DNA of 64,000 bases, taken from NCBI RefSeq assembly GCF_015595025.1, contig NZ_JADNRL010000024.1, positions 277,338 to 341,337 of the forward strand. The letters run 5' to 3'. The position numbers and the translations under genes are program-made. The DNA is from Halomonas sp. KAO. GTDB taxonomy: Bacteria > Pseudomonadota > Gammaproteobacteria > Pseudomonadales > Halomonadaceae. The notes under the pieces were generated by a model. That model did not search any database. It was not told the origin of the DNA and saw only the letters and a list, made by a program, of their open reading frames with translations. This document shows positions 27,520 to 35,744 of this stretch, in pieces; position 1 is the stretch's first letter, and every line of letters begins with the position of its first letter.

Positions 27520-27532
27520 TTTAGCCGCTAAA
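27520..27532. promoter_or_regulatory. KorA-like 13-bp motif, copy 2
   Basis: TTTAGCCGCTAAA (reverse-strand version of copies 1 and 3) in the 34-bp gap between traJ and traI, just upstream of the relaxase start. The position suggests control of traI expression. Confidence 0.55.
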
Positions 27533-27549
27533 ATGCGGGACTGGAACTG

Positions 27550-29331
27550 ATGATCGCCAAACACGTTCCCATGCGCTCCTTGGGCAAGTCCGACTTTGCT
27601 GGTCTGGTGAACTACATCACCGACGAGCAAAGCAAGGAGCACCGTCTTGGCGCGGTACGGCTGACCAACTGCGAGGCGTATTCGGTCCAGGATGCTGTCA
27701 GCGAGGTACTAGCGACCCAGTTCGCCAATACCCGAGCGAAGAGCGACAAGACCTATCACTTGATTGTCAGCTTCCGGGCCGGGGAACAGATCGAGGCTGA
27801 TACCCTGGTGGCCATCGAGGACCGTATTTGCCAGGGGCTGGGCTTTGGAGAGCATCAGCGTATTAGTGCCGTTCACAACGATACCGACAACCTGCACATC
27901 CATATCGCCGTCAACAAGATCCACCCGACGCGCAACATCATCCACGAACCCTACTACCCACACCAGACCCTGGCCGAGTTATGCGAGGCCATGGAACGGG
28001 ATTACGGGTTGCAGCAGGACAACCACATGCCGCGCCGACGCGGGGCCGAGGCGCGAGCCGCCGACATGGAGCGTCACGCCGGTATTGAAAGCCTGATTGG
28101 CTGGATCAAACGCGAGTGCCTGGACGAGATCAAGGCCGCGCAGTCCTGGAGTGAGCTGCACCAGGTCATGCGTGACAATGGCCTGGAACTCCGGGCGCGG
28201 GGGAATGGGCTGGTTGTCGTGGCCGGTGATGACGCGGCGGTCAAGGCGAGCACCTTGGGGCGGGATTTCTCCAAGCCGAATTTAGAGGCCCGTTTCGGCC
28301 CGTTCGAGCCTGACCAGGCGCAACAGGCCAAACCCCACCGCCAGTACCGCAAAGACCCGGTACGGCTGCGCGTGAACACCACCGAGCTTTACGCCCGGTT
28401 CAAATCAGAACAGCAGAGCGCTGCAGCCAACAAGACGGCGGCTCTGGACAAAGCCCGGCGGCAGAAAGACCGCCGGATTGAGAACGCCAAGAAGAAGGGC
28501 AAGGCCCGGCGGGCGGCCATCAAGCTCACCAGCGGTAGGCTGACCAAGAAGGTGCTGTATGCGCAGGCCAGCAGCGCCCTGAAAGCCGACATTGACGCGA
28601 TCCAGAAGCAGTACCGCGAGGAACGCCAGGCGATCCATGAGGCTCACGGACGCCGCTCCTGGGCCGACTGGCTCAAACGGGAAGCCCTGCAGGGCGATAC
28701 CGGGGCCCTGGCCGCGTTGCGAGCCAGAGAGGCCGCCCAGGGCCTCAAGGGCAACACCTTGAAGGGTGAGGGACAGGCAAAGCCCGGCCATGCGCCGGTG
28801 ATCGACAACATCACCAAGAAGGGCACCATCATTTACCGGGCCGGAGCCAGCGCCGTGCGCGACGATGGCGACCGGCTACAGGTGTCCAGGGAGTCCGACC
28901 AGGCAGGCATCCAGAACGCGCTAAGAATGGCGATGGAACGCTACGGCGAGCGCATCACCGTGAACGGTTCGCCCGAGTTCAAAGCGCGGGTGATCAAGGC
29001 GGCAGCGGATGGACAGTTGCCTATCCAGTTTGCGGACGCCGGGCTGGAACGTCGTCGCAAAGCCCTGGCGAACGGCGAGAACACCGCCCCGGCCAAGACC
29101 CGAAGCAAACGCGCGGGAGTGCCGCCCATAGGTCAGCCGCCACCCCCGGTGCGCCGGAACCGGCTGCAATCGCTGTCCCAGGCCGATGTGCTTCACCTTG
29201 AGGGACAAACGGGCAAGACTCCGACACCGCCCCTACAGAGGCCGAGCGAGCAAGAGCGCCGCAAAGCCAAGTTACGGGCAGAGATGGATGCCAAGAGGGC
29301 AAAAAGACAACAGAAGGGACGGTCACTATAG
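27550..29331 (+). CDS. traI: TraI relaxase, MOBP1 (IncP) type
   Basis: 593 residues. The relaxase motifs are complete and in the RK2 positions: nucleophile Tyr22 (GLVNYITDEQ), motif II around residues 67-76 (KTYHLIVSFR) and the metal-binding histidines in HNDTDNLHIHIAVNK (His109, 116, 118). It nicks oriT and pilots the strand. The C-terminal half is basic and low-complexity (KKGKARRAAIKLTSGRLTKK). It is shorter than RK2 TraI (732 residues, from memory). Likely competent to be mobilised by a helper system. Confidence 0.93.
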   Translation: MIAKHVPMRSLGKSDFAGLVNYITDEQSKEHRLGAVRLTNCEAYSVQDAVSEVLATQFANTRAKSDKTYHLIVSFRAGEQIEADTLVAIEDRICQGLGFGEHQRISAVHNDTDNLHIHIAVNKIHPTRNIIHEPYYPHQTLAELCEAMERDYGLQQDNHMPRRRGAEARAADMERHAGIESLIGWIKRECLDEIKAAQSWSELHQVMRDNGLELRARGNGLVVVAGDDAAVKASTLGRDFSKPNLEARFGPFEPDQAQQAKPHRQYRKDPVRLRVNTTELYARFKSEQQSAAANKTAALDKARRQKDRRIENAKKKGKARRAAIKLTSGRLTKKVLYAQASSALKADIDAIQKQYREERQAIHEAHGRRSWADWLKREALQGDTGALAALRAREAAQGLKGNTLKGEGQAKPGHAPVIDNITKKGTIIYRAGASAVRDDGDRLQVSRESDQAGIQNALRMAMERYGERITVNGSPEFKARVIKAAADGQLPIQFADAGLERRRKALANGENTAPAKTRSKRAGVPPIGQPPPPVRRNRLQSLSQADVLHLEGQTGKTPTPPLQRPSEQERRKAKLRAEMDAKRAKRQQKGRSL

Positions 29332-29617
29332 TGCTTTCCCTTTGGAAGGCGGCAACAAACAGTAGATGCGATTAACCCTTGGGAAGCCTAACCGTTCTCC
29401 AGGACAATGACACCGATGTTCAACAACCATTGGCCGCGCGTTCTAACGGTGTCGCGCAGGTCGGACGCCGGGATAGTAAGTGACGAGCTATCCCTGTAGA
29501 GGTCCACACTTCACCGCTGGGTTCTCCGGCAGGGGTAGTGGCTCGCAATCTTCATGAGCGAGCCGCTACAGGTTGGTGAGTGCAACTTAGTCACGATGAA
29601 GCTAAGAGCACTCAATC
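29332..29617. other. Spacer between traI and the trb genes
   Basis: 286 bp without a recognisable gene. It contains several short inverted words (GTAGTGGCTCGC.. and GCGAGCCGCTAC near 29533-29574, forming a long imperfect hairpin) that could end traI transcription. Confidence 0.4.
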
Positions 29618-30385
29618 ATGAGAAGAGAACGAATTTTAGCGGCTAAAACGGCTGCCCTCGTCATGTCCTTGGCGTTGACCACTTCCATGCCTGCCCAAGC
29701 GGGCATCCCTGTCATCGATGGTGGCAACCTGTCACAGAACATCATGACTGCAATGGAATCCGTGGCCCAGACCCTCAAGCAGATCGAGCAGTACCAGGCC
29801 CAGCTCCAGCAGTATGAAAACCAGTTGCAAAACACCATGGCCCCAGCGGCCTATATCTGGGACAGGGCACAATCCACGATTAACGATCTGATTCAGGCAA
29901 CCAACACGCTTCAGCATTACCAGAACCAGCTCGGCAGCCTCGATGCCTACTTGGGCAAGTTCCAGGACGTGGCGTATTACCGGAGTTCTCCCTGCTTCAA
30001 TGGTGGAGGTTGCACGGATGCCGAACGTACGGCGATGGATGAAAATCGTCGCCTGGCGTCTGAATCGCAGAAAGCGGCCAACGATGCGCTCTTCCGCGGG
30101 CTGGATCAGCAACAGGATAACCTGGCGTCTGATGCTCGACAGCTTGAACGTCTGCAATCTGCTGCCCAGGGCGCGGATGGCCAGCTTGCCGCTATTGGTT
30201 ACGCCAACCAGCTCGCCAGTAACCAAGCCAACCAACTCCTGCAAATCCGCAGCTTGCTGATTGCTCAGCAGAACGCTGAAGCCGCCCGTCTCGCTGCTGA
30301 ACTGGATGCAAACGCCAGAGGGGAAGCACGGGAAAGGCAGATGCGTACCTGGAGTTACCAACCCAGCTCAGCAGATCGCTACTAA
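29618..30385 (+). CDS. trbJ: TrbJ/VirB5-like conjugal transfer protein
   Basis: 255 residues with a signal peptide (AALVMSLALTTSMPAQAG, cleavage after AQA) and the glutamine-rich helical repeats typical of TrbJ (LKQIEQYQAQLQQYENQLQN; LQHYQNQLGSLDAYLGKF). One conserved pair of cysteines is present (PCFNGGGC). TrbJ is a minor pilus component in the periplasm. A KorA-like motif overlaps codons 6-10. It ends WSYQPSSADRY, an ending echoed by the next gene. No other trb genes precede it. Confidence 0.88.
   Translation: MRRERILAAKTAALVMSLALTTSMPAQAGIPVIDGGNLSQNIMTAMESVAQTLKQIEQYQAQLQQYENQLQNTMAPAAYIWDRAQSTINDLIQATNTLQHYQNQLGSLDAYLGKFQDVAYYRSSPCFNGGGCTDAERTAMDENRRLASESQKAANDALFRGLDQQQDNLASDARQLERLQSAAQGADGQLAAIGYANQLASNQANQLLQIRSLLIAQQNAEAARLAAELDANARGEARERQMRTWSYQPSSADRY
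29635..29647. promoter_or_regulatory. KorA-like 13-bp motif, copy 3
   Basis: TTTAGCGGCTAAA lies 17 bp into trbJ as annotated (codons 6-10). A site here would let a bound regulator block the start of the trb transcript, or it may hint that the real start is further downstream. Confidence 0.55.
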
Positions 30386-30396
30386 GGAGAGCCGCG

Positions 30397-30627
30397 ATGA
30401 AGAAGATCATCCCACTTGTGGCAGCTGTTGCCTTGGTAGGTTGTGAGCAGGAAATGGTACCAGAGGCGAGCGCGATCACGTGTGCGCCAGTTGCCTTTCA
30501 GCAGGCTATCCGGGAGCTGAGCCGAGAATCGAACCGAAAAGCCTTTACCGAAGCCTGCCAATCTTTCGAGAAGGCCCAACGCATGCGGGAATGGGAGTTC
30601 GAACCCAGCTCTCCCGACAGATATTGA
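30397..30627 (+). CDS. TrbK-like entry-exclusion lipoprotein
   Basis: 76 residues with a lipoprotein signal and lipobox (MKKIIPLVAAVALVGCEQ, Cys16). The mature part has two more cysteines (ITCAPVAFQ and TEACQSFE). It sits between trbJ and trbL, where IncP plasmids carry trbK, the exclusion lipoprotein. Its end (WEFEPSSPDRY) copies the end of TrbJ. The ATG follows AAGGAGAGC. The TrbK function is inferred from position and lipobox. Confidence 0.7.
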   Translation: MKKIIPLVAAVALVGCEQEMVPEASAITCAPVAFQQAIRELSRESNRKAFTEACQSFEKAQRMREWEFEPSSPDRY

Positions 30628-30640
30628 GGGAGGGCGTCGC

Positions 30641-32137
30641 ATGAAACGATTCGTTTGTGGTGGTTTGGGCGTGATGGCCGTCGTCATGCTGTCCGATACC
30701 ACAATGGCTCAGGAGCTATCCAGCAGCAACATCATGGATGATGTGTTGGATCGCTTTCATTCCGCGGCATCAACGTGGGGGCCTGCCATAGAAGCGGCTG
30801 CCAGTCGGTTGTTCTGGACCCTTGTAGTGATCTCGATGGTCTGGACTTTCGGCATGATGGCGCTGCGCAAGGCCGACATTGGTGAGTTCTTTGCCGAGCT
30901 TGTTCGTTTCACCATCTTTACAGGCTTTTTCTGGTGGTTGCTGACGAACGCGACGCAGGGCATGAACATCGCTGGAACCATCGTACAGTCATTGCAAACC
31001 CTTGGGGCACAAGCTGGTGGCCTCTCCAACGGCAATTTGGGGCCGTCCAGCATCCTCGATATTGGTTTTGAACTGTACGACCAGACGGTGAAGGCTACGT
31101 CAGAGTTGAGCTGGAAACAGTTTGCCACTGCGTTGGTGATGGAAGGTATGGCCTTGGCCGTATTGCTGGTGTTGGCGATTATCTCCGTCAACCTGCTCCT
31201 GCTGCTAGCCGCCAGTTGGATACTGCTTTATGCCGGAGTGTTTTTCCTGGGGTTTGGCGGCTCCCGTTGGACATCAGATATGGCAATCAACTATTACAAG
31301 GCTATTCTCGGCATAGCGGCTCAGTTGATGGCAATGGTGCTCTTGGTCGCCATCGGTAGGGAGTTTATTACTCACTACTACTCGCAGATGAGCGAGAACA
31401 TGGCGTCCCAGGAGTTGGTCGTGATGCTGGTCGTTTCGGTAATCCTGCTGTTTCTGGTTAACAAGATTCCACCGATGATTTCCGGCCTGGTGTCGGGTGG
31501 CAGCGTGGGAGCGATGGGCATCGGGTCATTCGGTGCCGGTGCTGCGGTAGGAGCAGCTATGACAGCGGCAGGTATGGCGCTCACGGCGGGCAAGATGGCT
31601 GGGAGCGCGATGTTAGGCGGTGCGGCGAATGCAGTAGGTGGTGGGTCAGCCATCAAGGCTGCCTTCGAGAAGGCCCAGTCCAATATGTCTGGGTCTGGAG
31701 CCGACATGCCGAGCTCTGGCACTGGAGGTGACAGCAGCGGGGGCGGGAGTGGAAGCAGCTCTACCGGAGATGAAGCTGGCACCGGTGACACCCCATTTGC
31801 GCAGGCGGCTGGCTTCTCTGGTTCTGGCTCCCGCTCTGGCGGCGGCAGCGGATTCAAGCGGGCGGCATCCTTGGGAGCTGGAACGGCTGGCGAGCTGGCT
31901 AAAGGGGTTGGGGCGAAGATGGCCGGGAAGTTCCAGGACAAGGTTGATCACACCGCTGGTGGCCGCTTGGCGTCCTCGCTCCGCGAGGGCATGAAACCTG
32001 AAGGTGGTAGTGATGCCACAGGAGCGGATGATTCTGTTCCATCGTTCGACAGCGACAGCTTGGGCGGTAGTGAACGTCAGCAGGACCGTAACGACGAGAT
32101 CGCTCGTTTTGTGAACCGTGGCCAGCAGGACACCTAA
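30641..32137 (+). CDS. trbL: TrbL/VirB6-like inner-membrane transfer protein
   Basis: 498 residues: signal-like N-terminus (CGGLGVMAVVMLSDTTMAQE), six or so membrane helices in residues 55-300 (LFWTLVVISMVWTFGMMALR; LLLLLAASWILLYAGVFFLG) and a Gly/Ser-rich cytoplasmic tail (GTGGDSSGGGSGSSSTGDEA). VirB6/TrbL proteins form the channel base of type IV secretion. The usual partners TrbB-I are missing, so no working channel can be built from this locus alone. The tail contains motifs repeated in the following small gene. Confidence 0.9.
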   Translation: MKRFVCGGLGVMAVVMLSDTTMAQELSSSNIMDDVLDRFHSAASTWGPAIEAAASRLFWTLVVISMVWTFGMMALRKADIGEFFAELVRFTIFTGFFWWLLTNATQGMNIAGTIVQSLQTLGAQAGGLSNGNLGPSSILDIGFELYDQTVKATSELSWKQFATALVMEGMALAVLLVLAIISVNLLLLLAASWILLYAGVFFLGFGGSRWTSDMAINYYKAILGIAAQLMAMVLLVAIGREFITHYYSQMSENMASQELVVMLVVSVILLFLVNKIPPMISGLVSGGSVGAMGIGSFGAGAAVGAAMTAAGMALTAGKMAGSAMLGGAANAVGGGSAIKAAFEKAQSNMSGSGADMPSSGTGGDSSGGGSGSSSTGDEAGTGDTPFAQAAGFSGSGSRSGGGSGFKRAASLGAGTAGELAKGVGAKMAGKFQDKVDHTAGGRLASSLREGMKPEGGSDATGADDSVPSFDSDSLGGSERQQDRNDEIARFVNRGQQDT

Positions 32138-32149
32138 GGAGACCCCACG

Positions 32150-32416
32150 ATGAAACAACGCTATTTTATGGTAGCCCTGGATATGCTCGACGAAGCGCAT
32201 GAGGCCTACACAGAAGCCGCTTTCGTACCTGCTGTCGAGCTATCGGCCGATGGGGAGAGGAACCTTGAGGCAGAGATTTCCGCTTTCGTGAACCGTCCGG
32301 CCCACTCGGGCCGCGAGGAGGCACCACGCAGCACGCACACTAGCAACGATGTAGGAGCTGGAACCGGGAGAACCCCGTTTTCAGAGGCGGCGGGATTTTC
32401 CGATACTGGCTTCTGA
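32150..32416 (+). CDS. Small protein echoing the TrbL tail
   Basis: 88 residues, start MKQRYFMVALDMLDEAHEAY behind AAGGAGACC. Two segments recall the TrbL C-terminus: ISAFVNR (TrbL IARFVNR) and GAGTGRTPFSEAAGFSDTG (TrbL EAGTGDTPFAQAAGFSGSG). No known family. It is coupled to trbL at 12 bp and ends before a terminator, so it is the last gene of the trb unit. It may have arisen by recombination within trbL. Confidence 0.6.
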   Translation: MKQRYFMVALDMLDEAHEAYTEAAFVPAVELSADGERNLEAEISAFVNRPAHSGREEAPRSTHTSNDVGAGTGRTPFSEAAGFSDTGF

Positions 32417-32447
32417 CATTATGGGAGCTATTGACCAGCGATAGCTC

Positions 32448-32466
32448 AGGCGGCCAATGGCCGCCT
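32448..32466 (+). terminator. Terminator of the trb unit
   Basis: AGGCGGCC-AAT-GGCCGCCT, an 8-bp GC stem followed by TTCC, 31 bp after the last trb-linked stop codon. Confidence 0.65.
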
Positions 32467-32484
32467 TTCCGCCAGGAGGTAGAC

Positions 32485-32685
32485 ATGACCGGGCAGACAC
32501 GCTGGCAACGGAGTAAAGAGCTGGAAGACAAGACCGTAGAGCAGACCGGCGAGACGCATCCAGAAAGCAGGGAGCCGGCGGTTCGGTGGCTGACTTCCGA
32601 AGAGCTGGACGAACTGCGGCGAGATATGAAAGAAGCATCCGCTTGGGCGCGGGCTGAGTTGAAGCGGCGGAGAGAGGGCGGGTAG
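32485..32685 (+). CDS. Hypothetical hydrophilic plasmid protein
   Basis: 66 residues from an ATG with AGGAGG eight bases upstream. Almost entirely charged and helical (LTSEELDELRRDMKEASAWA then RAELKRRREGG), with no hydrophobic core, so probably a small coiled-coil protein. No family recognised. Follows the trb terminator and has its own strong ribosome site. Confidence 0.55.
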   Translation: MTGQTRWQRSKELEDKTVEQTGETHPESREPAVRWLTSEELDELRRDMKEASAWARAELKRRREGG

Positions 32686-32746
32686 TCAAATTCAAGGTGG
32701 TTGGGTAAGAATTGATGGTAACTATCGCGCCCCCGGCTTTCTGACC

Positions 32747-33343
32747 ATGCTTCGATGCAGGATTCATGACGTTCTGTCCCGTCACTTGGAATTGCGCCAA
32801 CTCCGTAAGGTAGCTCAGTCCCATGGAAGACCAGAGCTACCGGAGCTGGTGAAGATCGATCCATTTGAGGCAGTATGGCGGGTTTCGATACCGAATCACG
32901 AGCCACGCTTTATGTCGGTTAGATCAGGGGCAGTCAACCACGAGTTCTTTGTCGTGCATCTGGACGCTGAGCGCTTCTATCACGCATGGTTCAAGGCCAG
33001 CCCAAGGATACCAAGGCGCCGGTGCTCAGATTGCATTTGCCGATTTCAGATGTCTGCTGACTACAAGTACAAATGGGCAGTGGATGGCTTTTCTCATGGC
33101 GTAAACAACCCTGGACCGTTGGCCGAGTCGGGAGCCCATGTCGACGCTGGTGGGCGGCTGTGCTTGGGCTTCACAAACGGTGTAACACGCACCTACTGGC
33201 TTCTAGAAAATCACTGCCCCGCTTTTCCCGTGAAAGTCTGCGGTGGGGATAGCGCACATCTCCTTCACCAGACAGCCGGCCTCGTCCCAGGTCCAACTGC
33301 CTTGGCAGAGCTCTTTTCAAAGACCAACCCACAATACGTATAG
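32747..33343 (+). CDS. Plasmid fertility-inhibition-factor-like protein
   Basis: 198 residues. The segments YKWAVDGFSHGVNNPGPLAE, then CLGFTNGVTRTYWLLENH and CPAFPVKVCG resemble the conserved core of the FiwA/'plasmid fertility inhibition factor' group as I remember it, which lowers transfer of co-resident plasmids. The N-terminal 40 residues may be upstream read-through, since no good ribosome site precedes the ATG at 32747. Family call tentative; location at the end of a transfer region agrees with it. Confidence 0.5.
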   Translation: MLRCRIHDVLSRHLELRQLRKVAQSHGRPELPELVKIDPFEAVWRVSIPNHEPRFMSVRSGAVNHEFFVVHLDAERFYHAWFKASPRIPRRRCSDCICRFQMSADYKYKWAVDGFSHGVNNPGPLAESGAHVDAGGRLCLGFTNGVTRTYWLLENHCPAFPVKVCGGDSAHLLHQTAGLVPGPTALAELFSKTNPQYV

Positions 33344-33696
33344 AGCTGTATGCAGCCTAGCTTGCAAAAGTGCATGCAGGACCTCGTTGGTGCCTTTAGT
33401 GTAAGGCCTGGAGGTGTCTACGAAACCCGGGGCGATTCACCCTTGGTTACGTAAATCATAGCTATAGCTGTTTAGAGGGCTTAGGGAAGTCCAGTGAGGA
33501 ATAACGGAGTGTTCGATACGGTTGGACCACTTTTACAGACTATTTCTATGATGTGCTGAGGTATAGCTCCAGTGCTGTGATGTTTTTCTAGGTGAGAATT
33601 AATTGGCGCCCGTTCCTTGGGGAAGACCAGAGACGCGCTTTCTTCAAAAAACAGGCAGCCAGACTCACTATATTACCCAGTTTTTACTCTAAAGAT
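33344..33696. other. Junction between plasmid module and catabolic operon
   Basis: No gene seen on either strand. The leuD-like gene ends at its right edge. Nothing resembling an IS end or terminator with a T tract was found. Confidence 0.4.
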
Positions 33697-34332
33697 TCAG
33701 AGACGACGATGAGTGATTGCCGCCACGTCACGCAACCAGGGCTGGCGAGTCCAATGTTGGTCAGAAAACTTTGAGATATCGTTTTGGTAGGTCAACGAAA
33801 GCCCGATACTGTCCAGACCTTCAAGAAACATTTTGAGGTGGCGCGGCATCATTTCAAAATTAGCCTGAACACTATAGCTCCTAAGGCTTTGCTCCTTGAT
33901 GTCGATCTCTACCGTATTTCTGGAGGGATCATCGGCATCGTCCATCAATTGAGCAATCTGCTCTGGCGGCAAGGTCACCAGCAACAACCGGTTGTTCATT
34001 GCATTGGAGTAGAAAATTTCGGCAAAACTTGACGCGATCACGGCTCGAATGCCGAACTGCTGGAGGCCCCAGACCGCGTGCTCGCGGCTTGATCCACAGC
34101 CGAAGTTGGAGCCACCGATCAGAATTGATGCGCCGACATATGAAGGCTGGTTGAGCACAAAATCAGAGCGTGCCTGTCCCTGAGCGTCGAAACGAAGGTC
34201 GTAAAGCAAACCCTCCTTCAGACCTGACTTGTCAATGCCACGGAGGAACTGCTTGGGCATGATCTGGTCCGTGTCGAGATTCTCTATGCGAAGCGACGCA
34301 GAGCGTCCCTTGATGCGAGTATGCTCAGTCAT
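33697..34332 (-). CDS. LeuD-like hydro-lyase small subunit
   Basis: 211 residues, the swivelling domain of the isopropylmalate isomerase/aconitase family: NLDTDQIMPKQFLRGIDKSG at the start and the signature GGSNFGCGSSREHAVWGL at about residues 72-89, then ASSFAEIFYSNAMNNRLLLV. E. coli LeuD has SREHAPWAL there, so Pro and Ala are changed. It pairs with the LeuC-like subunit encoded immediately upstream (ATGA overlap). No leuA or leuB is adjacent, so a catabolic hydratase or isomerase role is more likely than leucine synthesis. Confidence 0.85.
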   Translation of the reverse strand: MTEHTRIKGRSASLRIENLDTDQIMPKQFLRGIDKSGLKEGLLYDLRFDAQGQARSDFVLNQPSYVGASILIGGSNFGCGSSREHAVWGLQQFGIRAVIASSFAEIFYSNAMNNRLLLVTLPPEQIAQLMDDADDPSRNTVEIDIKEQSLRSYSVQANFEMMPRHLKMFLEGLDSIGLSLTYQNDISKFSDQHWTRQPWLRDVAAITHRRL

Positions 34333-35744
34333 TGCAGGATCTCCAGTCGACGTACGTCGGTAAGGTATCCAGCCACAGCGGCTGCAGCCGCCATTGCCGG
34401 GCTCATTAGATGGGTGATGGCACCTCGTCCCTGGCGTCCCTCGAAGTTGCGATTCGTCGTCGAAGCGCAGCGTGTGCCTTCGGTTAAAACATCGTCATTC
34501 ATTGCCAGGCACATCGAACAGCCGGAATTGCGCCACTCGAAGCCTGCCTGCGTAAAGATCCGATCGAGGCCTTCGGCTTCCGCTTGAGCTTTCACGGCCC
34601 CGGAACCGGGTACCACCATCGCACGGACGCCCGGAGCGACGTGGCGTTTGTGCACGATGCTGGCAGCGGCACGTAGGTCCTCGATCCGACCGTTGGTGCA
34701 GGAGCCGATAAAAACGTGCTGAACAGGAGTGCCTTCCAAGGCAGCTCCCGCCTGCAACCTAGTGTAGTGGAACGCCCGTTCGGCGCTTCTCCGCGCCGGT
34801 CCCTCCGGGAGTTCATCTAGCTCAGGGATGCGCTCGTCGATGGCGACCACCTGGTCGGGGCTGGTACCCCAGGTTACCTGAGGGGAGACGTCACTGGCAT
34901 CGAACTGGTACTCGACATCGAATGTACATCCTGGGTCGGAATGCAGGTCCTGCCATGCCGCCAGCGCTGCGTCATGATGCTCAGAGGTGATGTCCGGTGC
35001 GCGGGCCATCACGTAGTCTATCGCCTTTTGATCGGGAGCCACGAGTGCGCCGCGGGCCCCGGCTTCGAGCGTCATGTTGCACAGCGTGAAACGTGCCTCG
35101 ATCGATAACGCATCGATGGCAGTACCGCAGTATTCGACCACGTAGCCACGAGCACCCTGGGCTCCGATGTGACCGATTACCGCGAGTACTAGATCCTTGG
35201 CCGTCGTACCCGAGGGGAGGGTTCCGTCGATGCGTATGCGCATGTCCTTGGCGAGCCGGTAGACCAGCGTTTGCGTCGCCAGTACGTGCTCCACTTCAGT
35301 GGTTCCGATGCCGAAGCCCAAGGCTCCTAGCGCGCCATATGTCGTAGTGTGACTGTCTCCGCAGATTACGACCATGCCGGGACGAATCATCCCGTGCTCT
35401 GGAGCCACCACATGTTCGATGCCTTGAAGGTCATCGTTCGTGTCGAACAGGGGAATATGGAAATGGTCGCAGTTTTTCTTCAGGTTCGATGCCTGAAGTG
35501 CCGATGCGGTGTCTTCGATAACACGAATCCGGGTCGGATGCGTGGGAATGATATGGCTCACGACGGCCACGTTCTGTCCCGGCATCGATACTTCGCGGTC
35601 CTGCTCGTACAGCCCCGCAAAGGCTTGCGGGCTGGTGTATTCGTTCATGAGATGTAGATCGCAGAACAGTAGAAGATTGTGCTCGTCCAATGCTGCAACC
35701 GTATGTGAGTCGACTATTTTGCGATACAGCGTCTTCGGTTTCAT
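34329..35744 (-). CDS. LeuC-like hydro-lyase large subunit (4Fe-4S)
   Basis: 471 residues. The cluster ligands are present (VFIGSCTNGRIEDLRAA and GCSMCLAMNDD) as is the C-terminal GERCAS-like region (TRCASTTNRNFEGRQGRG). Overall it is co-linear with LeuC, but near residue 62 it has VSHIIPTHPT where LeuC has MDHNVST: the Asp of the DH pair is Ser. Changes here would affect substrate choice. The enzyme should hydrate/dehydrate a dicarboxylate such as maleate, citraconate or isopropylmalate. Its gene overlaps both neighbours by 4 bp. Confidence 0.87.
   Translation of the reverse strand: MKPKTLYRKIVDSHTVAALDEHNLLLFCDLHLMNEYTSPQAFAGLYEQDREVSMPGQNVAVVSHIIPTHPTRIRVIEDTASALQASNLKKNCDHFHIPLFDTNDDLQGIEHVVAPEHGMIRPGMVVICGDSHTTTYGALGALGFGIGTTEVEHVLATQTLVYRLAKDMRIRIDGTLPSGTTAKDLVLAVIGHIGAQGARGYVVEYCGTAIDALSIEARFTLCNMTLEAGARGALVAPDQKAIDYVMARAPDITSEHHDAALAAWQDLHSDPGCTFDVEYQFDASDVSPQVTWGTSPDQVVAIDERIPELDELPEGPARRSAERAFHYTRLQAGAALEGTPVQHVFIGSCTNGRIEDLRAAASIVHKRHVAPGVRAMVVPGSGAVKAQAEAEGLDRIFTQAGFEWRNSGCSMCLAMNDDVLTEGTRCASTTNRNFEGRQGRGAITHLMSPAMAAAAAVAGYLTDVRRLEILQ

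Noticed and set aside
33697..35744. Leucine biosynthesis operon
   Set aside because: leuA and leuB are absent, the LeuC active site differs, and the genes share an operon with a dehalogenase-like enzyme and a carboxylate importer.
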